A stretch of DNA of 39,354 nucleotides from Bacteroidales bacterium UBA1725 (GTDB lineage: Bacteria; Bacteroidota; Bacteroidia; Bacteroidales; UBA932): NCBI GenBank assembly GCA_002315815.1, contig DCIN01000027.1, positions 56,742 to 96,095 of the forward strand. Reading direction: 5' to 3'. A program made the position numbers and the translations under genes. This document shows, one piece after another, positions 32,693 to 39,354 of this stretch. Position 1 is the stretch's first letter. Each line of letters opens with the position of its first letter. Under the pieces are notes generated by a model. It did no database searches. It was not told the DNA's origin and saw only the letters and a program-made list of their open reading frames with translations.

Positions 32693-32696
32693 CACT

Positions 32697-33641
32697 ATGC
32701 AAGAGCTCAAGACTGAATGGTGTTTTATCGTCAATCCCAGAGCGGGATCGGGAAAAACAATGTCCGAATGGGTTCCCGCCGAGAAAAAACTCACCAGGCT
32801 GGGCATTCCATATATCACTGAATTCACAGATTACAAGAGGCACGCGCTGTCGCTGGCATACAACGCCGCCGCGGACGGATTCCGGAAGATAATGGCGGTG
32901 GGAGGTGATGGTTCTCTGCACGAAGTATTCAACGGTGTGCTGAAATGGTGCGATGACAGTTCGACAGATCCCGGAGAATTCATATTGGGAGTTGTGCCGA
33001 TAGGTTCGGGCAACGACTGGATTAAGAGTCTTGGTGTGCCTCACGACACCTCCGAAGTGATAGATCTTCTGGCAAGGGAATCCTACGGAAGAATAGATAT
33101 CATCAAGGTGAAAAGCGTTGGCGGAAAAATACGCTACATCGCCAACGGATTCGGGATAGGTTTCGATTCACACGTTTGCAAGAGAGTCAATATGCTCAAA
33201 GAGAGCGGATTCCGGAGCAAGGCCATATATCTGAACGCACTCCGTCACACTATCCTGCACCTCAAACCGATCAATATCAGAGTGGATGTGGACGGCAAGG
33301 AGTTCTTCAAGGGGGCTGCATATTCCGCTGCGATAGGCAACGGAAGATTCAGCGGAAGCGGAATGCGACAAGTTCCTCTGGCCCGAATGGATGACTCCAT
33401 AATTGACATAATGATAGTGCCGCAGATACCAATCACTCAAATATTCAGACAGATTCCCAGACTGTTCAACGGCACAGTCCACGAATCCAGAGAAATCCTG
33501 TACACCCGGGGAAAATCCATAGACATCATCCCGCTGGACTCCCAATCGCAGGACATCATCGAGATAGACGGTGAGATTGAAGGCCGTCTGCCTGTGGCAG
33601 TTGAGGTGACCGGTCAGACTATCAACGTCATCAAAGGCTGA
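32697..33641 (+). CDS. diacylglycerol kinase family lipid kinase (YegS/DagK-like)
   Basis: Phosphorylates a lipid substrate, probably diacylglycerol or a sphingoid/ceramide lipid, at the inner membrane. 314 residues with the family motifs IVNPRAGSGK (11-20), GGDGSLHEVFNGV (69-81) and PIGSGNDW (101-108), then a beta-sandwich C-terminal domain containing AIGNGRFSGSGM. The start is tightly fixed: only ten residues precede the NPRAGSGK region from the ATG at 32697; earlier codons in frame have only a TTG. Substrate not determined by sequence. It faces a PAP2 phosphatase gene, which could act in the reverse direction. Confidence 0.92.
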   Translation: MQELKTEWCFIVNPRAGSGKTMSEWVPAEKKLTRLGIPYITEFTDYKRHALSLAYNAAADGFRKIMAVGGDGSLHEVFNGVLKWCDDSSTDPGEFILGVVPIGSGNDWIKSLGVPHDTSEVIDLLARESYGRIDIIKVKSVGGKIRYIANGFGIGFDSHVCKRVNMLKESGFRSKAIYLNALRHTILHLKPINIRVDVDGKEFFKGAAYSAAIGNGRFSGSGMRQVPLARMDDSIIDIMIVPQIPITQIFRQIPRLFNGTVHESREILYTRGKSIDIIPLDSQSQDIIEIDGEIEGRLPVAVEVTGQTINVIKG

Positions 33642-33653
33642 GACGCCTTCCAG

Positions 33654-33770
33654 ACGATTCCGACAGTTCAGTCATTTCTGACAATTCTGACAATTCCGAC
33701 AGTTCGGACAGTTCAAGTAGTTCGGGAAGTTCAGGAAGTTCAAGTAGTTCAAGAAATTCGGGAAGTCCGG
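33654..33770 (+). repeat. minisatellite: thirteen 9-bp units after the lipid kinase stop
   Basis: Units of the pattern (A/G)(A/C/T)AGTTC(A/G/C)(A/G) run without a break, e.g. ACAGTTCGG at 33699 and GAAGTTCAG at 33726. The array is in frame with the upstream lipid kinase gene beyond its TGA and stays open to TAA at 33774-33776. It fills most of the gap between two convergent genes. Confidence 0.9.
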
Positions 33771-33792
33771 AAATAATAAAGTACGGACTGTC

Positions 33793-34383
33793 TCAAAGTT
33801 TGAAGGTCCTGACGGCGACGAACGCTATTCGATTGAAGGCAAGAGCGAACGCCGCTCCGATAATGAAACCGACCATAACGTCACCAAAGAAATGCTTTCC
33901 AACGAATACCCTGCTGATGCCCACGAGAACGGCCCAGATAATGACCGGAATTGAGTAGCCCCTGTATCTCAGCCTCTTGTCGAACTTGAGTCCCAGACTG
34001 GAGCACACTGCGAAACCCATCGCATTGGCTGCGTGGGCGGAATAAAAGCCGAACAGATTGCCCTTCCATTCCAGTACTCGCAATCCACCGTCCAGCATCT
34101 TCAAATCCCAGCAAGGTCTGAGTCTTGCAACGGTCTCCTTGGTAAAGTTGGCGAACTGGTCACAGCAGAATATGGTAAGCACGCAGGAAAGGATGACTAT
34201 GCCTCCTTTCTTCCAACCAAGACGGTGCAGCACATACAGAATCACCAGAAAATACATTGGAAACCAGACATATTTATTGGAGAACAACTGCCATACGGCA
34301 TCGGTGAAGGAACTGCAAAGAAACCCGTTGATAGAAAGGGTTACCGACTGGTCCAGATGATGAAGATATTGAAGAATTGTCAT
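33793..34383 (-). CDS. PAP2-family membrane phosphatase
   Basis: Lipid phosphatase such as undecaprenyl-diphosphate or phosphatidate phosphatase. 196 residues, about five or six membrane helices. The three PAP2 motifs are present: K82-x6-R89-P90, YSAH (114-117, Tyr in place of Pro), and S157R158-x5-H164-x3-D168. It starts 8 bp after obgE on the same strand, so the two are probably co-transcribed. Substrate unknown; recycling of the cell-wall carrier lipid is the commonest role. Confidence 0.9.
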   Translation of the reverse strand: MTILQYLHHLDQSVTLSINGFLCSSFTDAVWQLFSNKYVWFPMYFLVILYVLHRLGWKKGGIVILSCVLTIFCCDQFANFTKETVARLRPCWDLKMLDGGLRVLEWKGNLFGFYSAHAANAMGFAVCSSLGLKFDKRLRYRGYSIPVIIWAVLVGISRVFVGKHFFGDVMVGFIIGAAFALAFNRIAFVAVRTFKL

Positions 34384-34391
34384 TTATTATT

Positions 34392-35384
34392 TCATTTCTG
34401 AAGTGATTTCCAAAGCTCTTCCTTGAGTTTGTCAAGATTGTCTCCCGTAGCGGACGAAATGAAAACGTGAGGTATCTTCCTGGGAAGGCGACGCGCCAGA
34501 GATGCAGTTGTATTCTTGTCAGCCAGATCGCATTTGGTCACTGCCAGTACGCGCTGCTTGTCCAGAAGCTCAGGATTGTACAATTTGAGTTCAGCCAGCA
34601 GTGTCCTGTAGTCCGCCGCTATGTCATTGCTCTCCACGCTTACCATAAAAAGAAGAACTGAATTGCGTTCTATGTGCCTGAGGAAACGCAACCCTATCCC
34701 CTTCCCCTCGTGAGCGCCCTCGATTATTCCGGGGATATCGGCCATCACGAAAGACCGTCCGTCGTGCCAGTTCACGATGCCCAGATTGGGTTCAAGAGTA
34801 GTGAAGGCATAATCGGCAATCTTGGGCTTTGCGGCGGTAACTGCGCTTAAAAGAGTGGATTTGCCGGCATTGGGAAATCCGACCAGGCCAACATCAGCAA
34901 GCAATTTGAGTTCAAGAATGAACCATCCCTCCTCTCCATCTTCTCCAGGCTGGGAATAACGGGGCGTACGGTTGGTTGGGGTCTTGAAATGGTCATTTCC
35001 CCAACCGCCTCGACCTCCCTTGCAGAGTATCCTTTCCGATCCTGGTTCCACCATCTCGAAAAGTATCTCCTCGCTTTCTCCGTCCTTGATCACAGTTCCC
35101 ACAGGTACATCAAGATAAATGTCGGTTCCGTTGGCTCCGTGCTGCAAGGCAGCTCCCCCCTTGCCACCGTCATCAGCCTTCACGTGCTTGCGGTATTTCA
35201 GGTGAATCAAAGTCCAGAACTGGGGATTGGCTCTTAGGATGACGTGACCGCCACGACCGCCGTCACCACCGTCGGGACCACCCTTTGGTATATATTTGGC
35301 ACGGTGCAGGTGCATCGCCCCGCCTCCGCCGTGTCCCGAGGCACAATAAATCTTTACGTAGTCTATGAAATTGCTGTCTGCCAT
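34392..35384 (-). CDS. obgE: ribosome-associated GTPase ObgE/CgtA
   Basis: Essential GTPase acting in late assembly of the large ribosomal subunit. 330 residues: Gly-rich Obg fold (1-158, many GG turns such as GGDGGRGGH), then GTPase domain with G1 GFPNAGKST (169-177), G3 DIPG (216-219) and G4 TKCD. The optional C-terminal domain is absent, as in other Bacteroidota. In many relatives adk lies just upstream; here an AT-rich segment and an HNH gene occupy that place. Confidence 0.96.
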   Translation of the reverse strand: MADSNFIDYVKIYCASGHGGGGAMHLHRAKYIPKGGPDGGDGGRGGHVILRANPQFWTLIHLKYRKHVKADDGGKGGAALQHGANGTDIYLDVPVGTVIKDGESEEILFEMVEPGSERILCKGGRGGWGNDHFKTPTNRTPRYSQPGEDGEEGWFILELKLLADVGLVGFPNAGKSTLLSAVTAAKPKIADYAFTTLEPNLGIVNWHDGRSFVMADIPGIIEGAHEGKGIGLRFLRHIERNSVLLFMVSVESNDIAADYRTLLAELKLYNPELLDKQRVLAVTKCDLADKNTTASLARRLPRKIPHVFISSATGDNLDKLKEELWKSLQK

Positions 35385-35635
35385 AAATACCTTAAATTCA
35401 AATGTTTGGAAATCTCAAGAACTGCGAAAGCAACGAAATGGCAAGAAAATGGCGACAAAAATTGCAGAAGTAACCATAGTCACACATTGCCAACCTTCTT
35501 CGCAGATTTCAATGAACTTTCCAATTGATGACTCAATACTAAGCCATAATTATGCAAATATAGCGATTCTTTTCCATGTGGAAGATAAATCAACAGACAA
35601 CGGATCAATCTTTATTTGTTACTTGGACCAACCTA
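35385..35635. other. 251-bp intergenic segment upstream of obgE
   Basis: AT-rich sequence holding a possible obgE -7 box (TATATTTG on the minus strand, 35555-35562) and a parS-like palindrome (35570-35585). A weak plus-strand open frame (from 35449) overlaps the end of the HNH gene in antisense and is not called. The composition change from obgE marks the edge of the accessory region. Confidence 0.5.
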
Positions 35636-36733
35636 TCACTCTTTTATATGCAATAAATGTTTTGCATATCGCACTATCCCATCTTGAAGTTTTTGAATTG
35701 CAGGCTGATTAATTACTCCCCCTTCCTCAATATCATCAAAAGCTGTCTTTATAACATTGTCAAGTTCATCAGAACGTTGTTTGCAAATACCAGCATCTAT
35801 GGTATTATCATATGCTATTTTTGCATTTCTATAGAAACAGTCCGTATATGGGGCATAATTAATAAATTTTTCCAATGTCATCTCTAAACTTATTTTCTTA
35901 TCTACTTCATTGTGGGACATAACATCATGTGCATATGTATCAGTAAAAGACTCACCTTGATAGTGGTCGGATAATAGTATTACACATGAGAAACATCCAA
36001 GATATACTACATAAGCAAATAATGTCTCCGATTTCTCGTCACCGACAATGTGGACAATATTCAGCACCTCATTTTTCACAAATTCAAAAGGAGACTTATC
36101 GGGATAGTACATTTTTACAATGCTCATTTCCTCTTTTCCAAGAATATAATCAAGCAGTTGAACAATATGTTTTCTTTCATGCTTCTTATAAGCGTAATAG
36201 TCAAGAGCCGTTTTTACCACCGAACGGAATGCTAATTTTCCACCCCAATTGACATTGTATGATATAGTGTCATCCAAATATGTCGTTTTTCTTTGAAAAC
36301 CCATAAGAATCTTCTCGACATCAATAGAATAGTCAGGGTGTTCTTTTTTAAATTTCCAAAGAGCGGCTCTAGCTTGACTAACATCCGCTACTTCAATGTG
36401 CATTTCCCCTGACTTAGAATCAAATTCTACAATAGGCTCTCCTAATGTCGGTTTTCCACCATCTAAAATCTCATATTTTTGCCCTTTTGACCCTTTTGCG
36501 GGAATTGCTGGCGTTTTTCCATTGTCACGCTTTACCCCTAAATGGTTGGCAATGGGCCTAAGTTGTAATGCAAGTTCATTATCTGGTGCAGAACCCATTT
36601 CCCCATTACACTTCGAGCACATTATTTCTGATGATTTCAATTTACCGCCAACAGAATTTAGGATAATGTGTTCTTTTGATCTGTTTGCACTAGTAATCAC
36701 ATCATTACAAACGAAGCATCTGCTTTCTGGCAT
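35636..36733 (-). CDS. HNH endonuclease-like protein (HNH_5 type)
   Basis: A 365-residue protein. The N-terminal 60 residues form a treble-clef HNH module: C6-x2-C9, EHI with H22, G29-G30, C39-x2-C42-N43, the layout of HNH_5 (PF14279). The rest (60-365) is alpha/beta with no domain I recognise; it includes a hydrophobic segment FAYVVYLGCFSCVILLSDH. Codons are AT-rich compared with obgE, suggesting recent transfer. Stand-alone genes of this type occur in mobile and defence regions, but no partner gene is adjacent and function is unproven. ATG at 36733 begins MPESRCFVCN. Confidence 0.82.
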   Translation of the reverse strand: MPESRCFVCNDVITSANRSKEHIILNSVGGKLKSSEIMCSKCNGEMGSAPDNELALQLRPIANHLGVKRDNGKTPAIPAKGSKGQKYEILDGGKPTLGEPIVEFDSKSGEMHIEVADVSQARAALWKFKKEHPDYSIDVEKILMGFQRKTTYLDDTISYNVNWGGKLAFRSVVKTALDYYAYKKHERKHIVQLLDYILGKEEMSIVKMYYPDKSPFEFVKNEVLNIVHIVGDEKSETLFAYVVYLGCFSCVILLSDHYQGESFTDTYAHDVMSHNEVDKKISLEMTLEKFINYAPYTDCFYRNAKIAYDNTIDAGICKQRSDELDNVIKTAFDDIEEGGVINQPAIQKLQDGIVRYAKHLLHIKE

Positions 36734-36835
36734 AATTATTCGGCTCTAAATACTAAATAACATTCTGAAATATAGGTGTCTTCTATACAATTATTATCGC
36801 GCTTCTACATTCTCCTACAAATTTATCAAAACAAA

Positions 36836-36859
36836 CCGGAAGCGCAAATGTGCTTCCGG
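36836..36859 (-). terminator. intrinsic-terminator-like hairpin
   Basis: CCGGAAGCGC (36836-36845) pairs with GTGCTTCCGG (36850-36859; one G-T pair) around AAAT. On the minus strand a T-rich stretch (TTTGTTTTGA) follows, so it would end transcripts from the minus-strand ATPase gene and the remnant before it. Confidence 0.65.
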
Positions 36860-36894
36860 GAAATCAATGATTGATATAATAAGTGCCAATATCA

Positions 36895-37016
36895 TCAAGC
36901 AAGTATGCCCTCAAGGAGGACATCGCCTGACTTCTCACCGGTAGTGGTGTTGACGTAGAAGTACTTGAAGAACTATGTATTTCTCGGGGTAGTTCTTGGA
37001 CTCCAGTTGGAGTCTA
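36895..37016 (-). pseudogene. C-terminal remnant of a decayed gene
   Basis: On the minus strand one frame reads RLQLESKNYPEKYIVL (about 37016-36969) and a shifted frame continues FFKYFYVNTTTGEKSGDVL and five more residues to a TGA at 36895-36897. The codon use is GC-richer than the flanking genes and both halves look like real protein, so a frameshifted fragment of an older chromosomal gene is likely. I do not recognise the family. Confidence 0.35.
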
Positions 37017-37041
37017 TGTTGATTTTTCTATGGATTATTTG

Positions 37042-38508
37042 TTATAGACCAAAAGAGTCCTTCAATGATTCCAGCGTATTTTGACCAACAGTATATGCAT
37101 AGCATGCAACGGGAATAAATTGTAATTTGCCGAATGGCATTTCTTTCATTCCAGTTTCAGTTTTTGTCGTTACCATTGCATAATCTATGGCATTTTTTCC
37201 CATATAAGACTCTAACGAATCAAGTTCTCCAGGATTATGGAAAAACCTATCCGTCCACTTTACTTCAACTGCCCAATCGGGTTTAAGTTTAGCTGAATTG
37301 ATACCAACAATATCAACCTCGCCCTGATCTTTTCTGCTATTTTTCCAATTTGCATAACTGATGTTTGCGCCAGAACGAGGAATCCACTGTGCAAATACTG
37401 CAGTCTCAACCATATCACCAATCTCCTCATCAGTTTCCTTTATTGGTTGGAAAAGCGCGCAACGAAGCGATGGATTGGTAAGATATATCTTGAAACTTGT
37501 TTCTCTCTGATAATTTTTCGCAGTATCATCAGTTCTATGAATTACTTTTATCAAAAATGCCGCTTCAAGGTAATCGATATACTTTCTGAGAAGATCTTTT
37601 CTAACCCCTGATTCTTGAGATAATTTCTCATAGGAGAACTGTTTCCCGGAATGATAGGCAATCATTGTAAACAGTGAGTTCAACTCTTGAACATCCGGTA
37701 TTCCGTATATGCTCGGCAAATCCCGCAATAATACTTTATCTATAATGTCATGCCTGATAAACTGTCCCGGGTCTTCTCTGATTGTCTCAGAAAATACAAC
37801 TTCCGGGTAACCACCATAGTTAATATAATCAATGAACAATTCATTAAACTTATTGATATCTATCGCACTATTGCACGGGATTTCTTTTTCGTGCCATATT
37901 ATTGTAGAATCATTAATCAAATATTGGAAGCCTCTGATATGTATATACTCGTAAAATGTCAAAGGTGGAAGATTGAAATCCGTAAATCTGCCGGCTCCAC
38001 TTTCGTTACTTTTCTTTTTAAGCTCAGCTGCCGCAGAACCGGAAGCAATAAATTTGATGTTCCTATATGTGTCCACAAGTGACTTCAAATTTACTTCCCA
38101 GTCTTTCAGATACTGAATCTCATCAAACAGAACATAATAAGTGGAATTGTCCGAATCTTTTTTTCCAAGTGCCTGTTTTGCAAGATTAAACAACTGCTCG
38201 AGATAGATCTTGTTGTATATCGGAGTTTCGACAGAAATATATATGATATTTTGAGCAGGAACACCATCTTCAATCAGCCTTTGAACTGTATGAAACAACA
38301 TTACCGTTTTACCAACACGCCTCGGCCCCATTAAGATTAGAGCACGTCTAATGCTGAAATCACGAACAAGAGGATAGAAAATATCAAGATACAGACGAGG
38401 TGTCATATCTTTATAAAACTGTGGTATGTTATTTTCGACCCACCAAGGATTGTCAATTCTCAATCTGCCAATAATTTGCTTTTCGAGTAGTTCAGTGTAT
38501 TCCATCAT
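37042..38508 (-). CDS. AAA ATPase with DUF4143 C-terminal domain
   Basis: A 488-residue protein of the AAA_14/DUF4143 class. Walker A GPRRVGKT (61-68), Walker B YVLFDEIQ (125-132), sensor-like IKFIASGSAA (151-160); the C-terminal part has a winged-helix segment (ERL-like, SGVRKDLLRKYIDYLEAAFLI) and GEVDIVG...WAVEVKW, which resembles a PD-(D/E)xK nuclease core. Such ATPases are abundant, often multicopy and AT-rich in Bacteroidota; their role is unknown, with defence or toxin-like functions suggested. Either ATG at 38508 or 38505 may be the start. A -7 box TATATTTG lies at 38524-38531 on the minus strand. Confidence 0.88.
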   Translation of the reverse strand: MMEYTELLEKQIIGRLRIDNPWWVENNIPQFYKDMTPRLYLDIFYPLVRDFSIRRALILMGPRRVGKTVMLFHTVQRLIEDGVPAQNIIYISVETPIYNKIYLEQLFNLAKQALGKKDSDNSTYYVLFDEIQYLKDWEVNLKSLVDTYRNIKFIASGSAAAELKKKSNESGAGRFTDFNLPPLTFYEYIHIRGFQYLINDSTIIWHEKEIPCNSAIDINKFNELFIDYINYGGYPEVVFSETIREDPGQFIRHDIIDKVLLRDLPSIYGIPDVQELNSLFTMIAYHSGKQFSYEKLSQESGVRKDLLRKYIDYLEAAFLIKVIHRTDDTAKNYQRETSFKIYLTNPSLRCALFQPIKETDEEIGDMVETAVFAQWIPRSGANISYANWKNSRKDQGEVDIVGINSAKLKPDWAVEVKWTDRFFHNPGELDSLESYMGKNAIDYAMVTTKTETGMKEMPFGKLQFIPVACYAYTVGQNTLESLKDSFGL

Positions 38509-38706
38509 TAAGACTAATTTTTACAAATATAGCAATATTTGCAATTTAAACCTTAGAAAATTTGTCTATTTTTCATAATGCAATAAGATTAAGGTGATAA
38601 TCTGCACCTTAAAACACAGAAATAAACCTATATTATAAATTAATATGCAACAGATAACTACGTGTATATCAGGTCTTTTGAATGCAATTTATTATTAAGC
38701 AAAAAT
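38509..38706. other. AT-rich intergenic segment with CACCTTAA repeats
   Basis: Contains the -7 box of the ATPase gene (38524-38531, minus), an 8-bp perfect inverted repeat TTAAGGTG (38589-38596) / CACCTTAA (38605-38612), and a further direct copy GCACCTTAA at 38710-38718 inside the end of the recombinase fragment. No gene is seen. Confidence 0.45.
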
Positions 38707-38958
38707 TCAGCACCTTAATATGCATCGATAAATGTTTGGTATAGAGGTCTGCTTTATCTCTCCCCAGGTAAGTTTGAACAGATCTGAATGTCGAAGTCCG
38801 CTGAAGCAGCATAACAGGAAGGCCTGCTTGATATCATTGTTGGGGGCGTATGGCGTGTCGATTATTTTCTTGACCTCGTCGAGGGTGAGATAGCAGCGGG
38901 TTGACTCTTTGGCGCGAGGTTTGAGCTTGTGGTCAATGTCTTTGCCGGGATTCAACAA
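38707..38958 (-). pseudogene. truncated tyrosine recombinase (integrase) fragment
   Basis: An 83-codon stretch whose first two-thirds match the catalytic-domain start of Bacteroidota phage-type integrases: KPRAKESTRCYLTLDEVKKI, then FLLCCFSGLRHSDLFKLTWGEI with the first catalytic Arg of the family. A stop lies immediately upstream in frame, so the arm- and core-binding domains are missing, and similarity is lost after WGEIKQ near 38750, so the second Arg, His and Tyr are missing as well. It is an internal fragment left by deletion or recombination. Confidence 0.8.
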
Positions 38959-39043
38959 TTATCCCAAATATTGTCCAGACGATTTCCTGCGATAACCATT
39001 AAATGGGTTCAGGTGCAAAACCCTGTGTTTTTTGATGTATTCC

Positions 39044-39178
39044 GGGAACGTTTTCTGCATTTTTGTTCTAATTTGCACATTTTGACCTCATTTGGGAACG
39101 CTGGAGGCCTGTTTCGTTCCCATTTGCTCATTTGTGCTCCATTTTGGGAACGTTTCGGGTCCGTTTTGCTCCCGAATA
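39044..39178. repeat. three degenerate ~51-bp tandem units marked by GGGAACG
   Basis: GGGAACG begins units at 39044, 39094 and 39146 (spacing 50 and 52 bp), with shared internal words such as ATTTGC and CATTT. An inverted copy CGTTCCCA at 39115-39122 pairs with TGGGAACG at 39093-39100, and TTCGGG/CCCGAA (39154-39159, 39171-39176) forms another short stem. Confidence 0.6.
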
Positions 39179-39261
39179 ACAGAGAGCGGAATCAGCGGCG
39201 GCCGCCTATGCCGGCGATTCCGTGGATGACGGCAGGCACGAGGTATTCGAGTGCCGCCCGC

Positions 39262-39354
39262 CTATTCTGGATAAACCCTGTTAAATGTTTGAACCGGTTT
39301 TCTTGCAGGAGCGCTGAAATCATACAGTGTGTGAAGCCTCACATTGTCTAAAGC
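39262..39354 (-). CDS. C-terminal end of a gene running off the right edge
   Basis: On the minus strand the frame is open from the window edge to TAG at 39262-39264 and reads ...LHTLYDFSAPARKPVQTF and six more residues (30 in all). Composition returns to the GC-richer chromosomal type. A competing 43-codon frame on the same strand (ATG near 39321, ending IAGIGGRR) overlaps it; only one can be real. Too short to assign. Confidence 0.3.
   Translation of the reverse strand, partial: ALDNVRLHTLYDFSAPARKPVQTFNRVYPE

Noticed and set aside
35449..35712. 87-codon plus-strand frame upstream of obgE
   Set aside because: Overlaps the end of the HNH gene by 77 bp in antisense, has no start-site support and lies across a likely obgE promoter region. 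Could be reconsidered if conserved.
39044..39178. Possible CRISPR-like array
   Set aside because: Units are degenerate along their whole length, repeats are not separated by unique spacers and no cas gene is present.
38929..39351. 140-codon plus-strand frame at the right end
   Set aside because: Runs through the degenerate 51-bp repeats with no domain or start signal; its sequence looks like translated non-coding DNA.
1..39354. tRNA and rRNA genes
   Set aside because: No T-loop-like GGTTCGAATCC signals in a cloverleaf context and no rRNA-like stretches were noticed by eye; a covariance-model scan would be decisive.

Overview
This window is a stretch of chromosome from a member of the Bacteroidota, most likely order Bacteroidales. 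The grounds are: promoters of the Bacteroidota type (TTTG, a 19-20 bp spacer, TAnnTTTG), scarce Shine-Dalgarno sequences, a V-type ATPase operon carrying a DUF2764 gene, and lineage-typical families (DUF5683, DUF4301, GSCFA, a TonB-receptor-like barrel, a short GntR with an ABC-2 exporter). I cannot name a genus. No rRNA, tRNA or CRISPR array was recognised.

Layout. 57-2495: outer-membrane receptor-like barrel. 2529-7215 (minus): an unknown small gene followed by the glycine cleavage genes gcvT, gcvH, gcvPA and gcvPB. 7419-8738: ffh. 8852-11494: a four-gene operon for an ABC-2 exporter, a YtrA-type GntR repressor and a GIN-domain lipoprotein, fronted by a terminator, a promoter and an inverted-repeat operator packed into 65 bp. 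11509-13251 (minus): a 5'-nucleotidase-like lipoprotein. 13363-14223: a GSCFA protein. 14234-15668 (minus): a membrane-anchored TPR protein and YebC. 15894-20877: recF, a dciA-like gene, pdxB, a DUF4301 gene and proC. 21007-28178: a V-ATPase operon (E, DUF2764, A, B, D, I, K). 28226-32640 (minus): parA, parB, a DUF5683 protein and a LysM lytic transglycosylase. 32697-33641: a diacylglycerol-kinase-family enzyme. 33793-35384 (minus): obgE and a PAP2 phosphatase.

From about 35.4 kb to 38.7 kb the sequence turns visibly AT-rich and carries genes of accessory type: an HNH endonuclease-like gene, a decayed gene remnant and an AAA/DUF4143 ATPase. A truncated tyrosine recombinase, a degenerate ~51 bp tandem repeat and the tail of a gene that leaves the window follow. 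This looks like a small acquired island beside obgE.

The most unusual feature is the number of short tandem duplications at gene boundaries, signal peptides and linkers (units of 9, 12, 14, 19, 20, 22 and about 51 bp). Those inside genes all keep the reading frame. Other points to check are a YtrA-like operator, a 12-bp motif repeated exactly three times between genes, a possible 37-residue Cys-rich peptide in front of the V-ATPase, a duplicated start region before the K subunit, and nucleotidyltransferase-like motifs in the DUF4301 protein. I see no single large new system. The best candidates for new biology are these regulatory and repeat structures and the small island.
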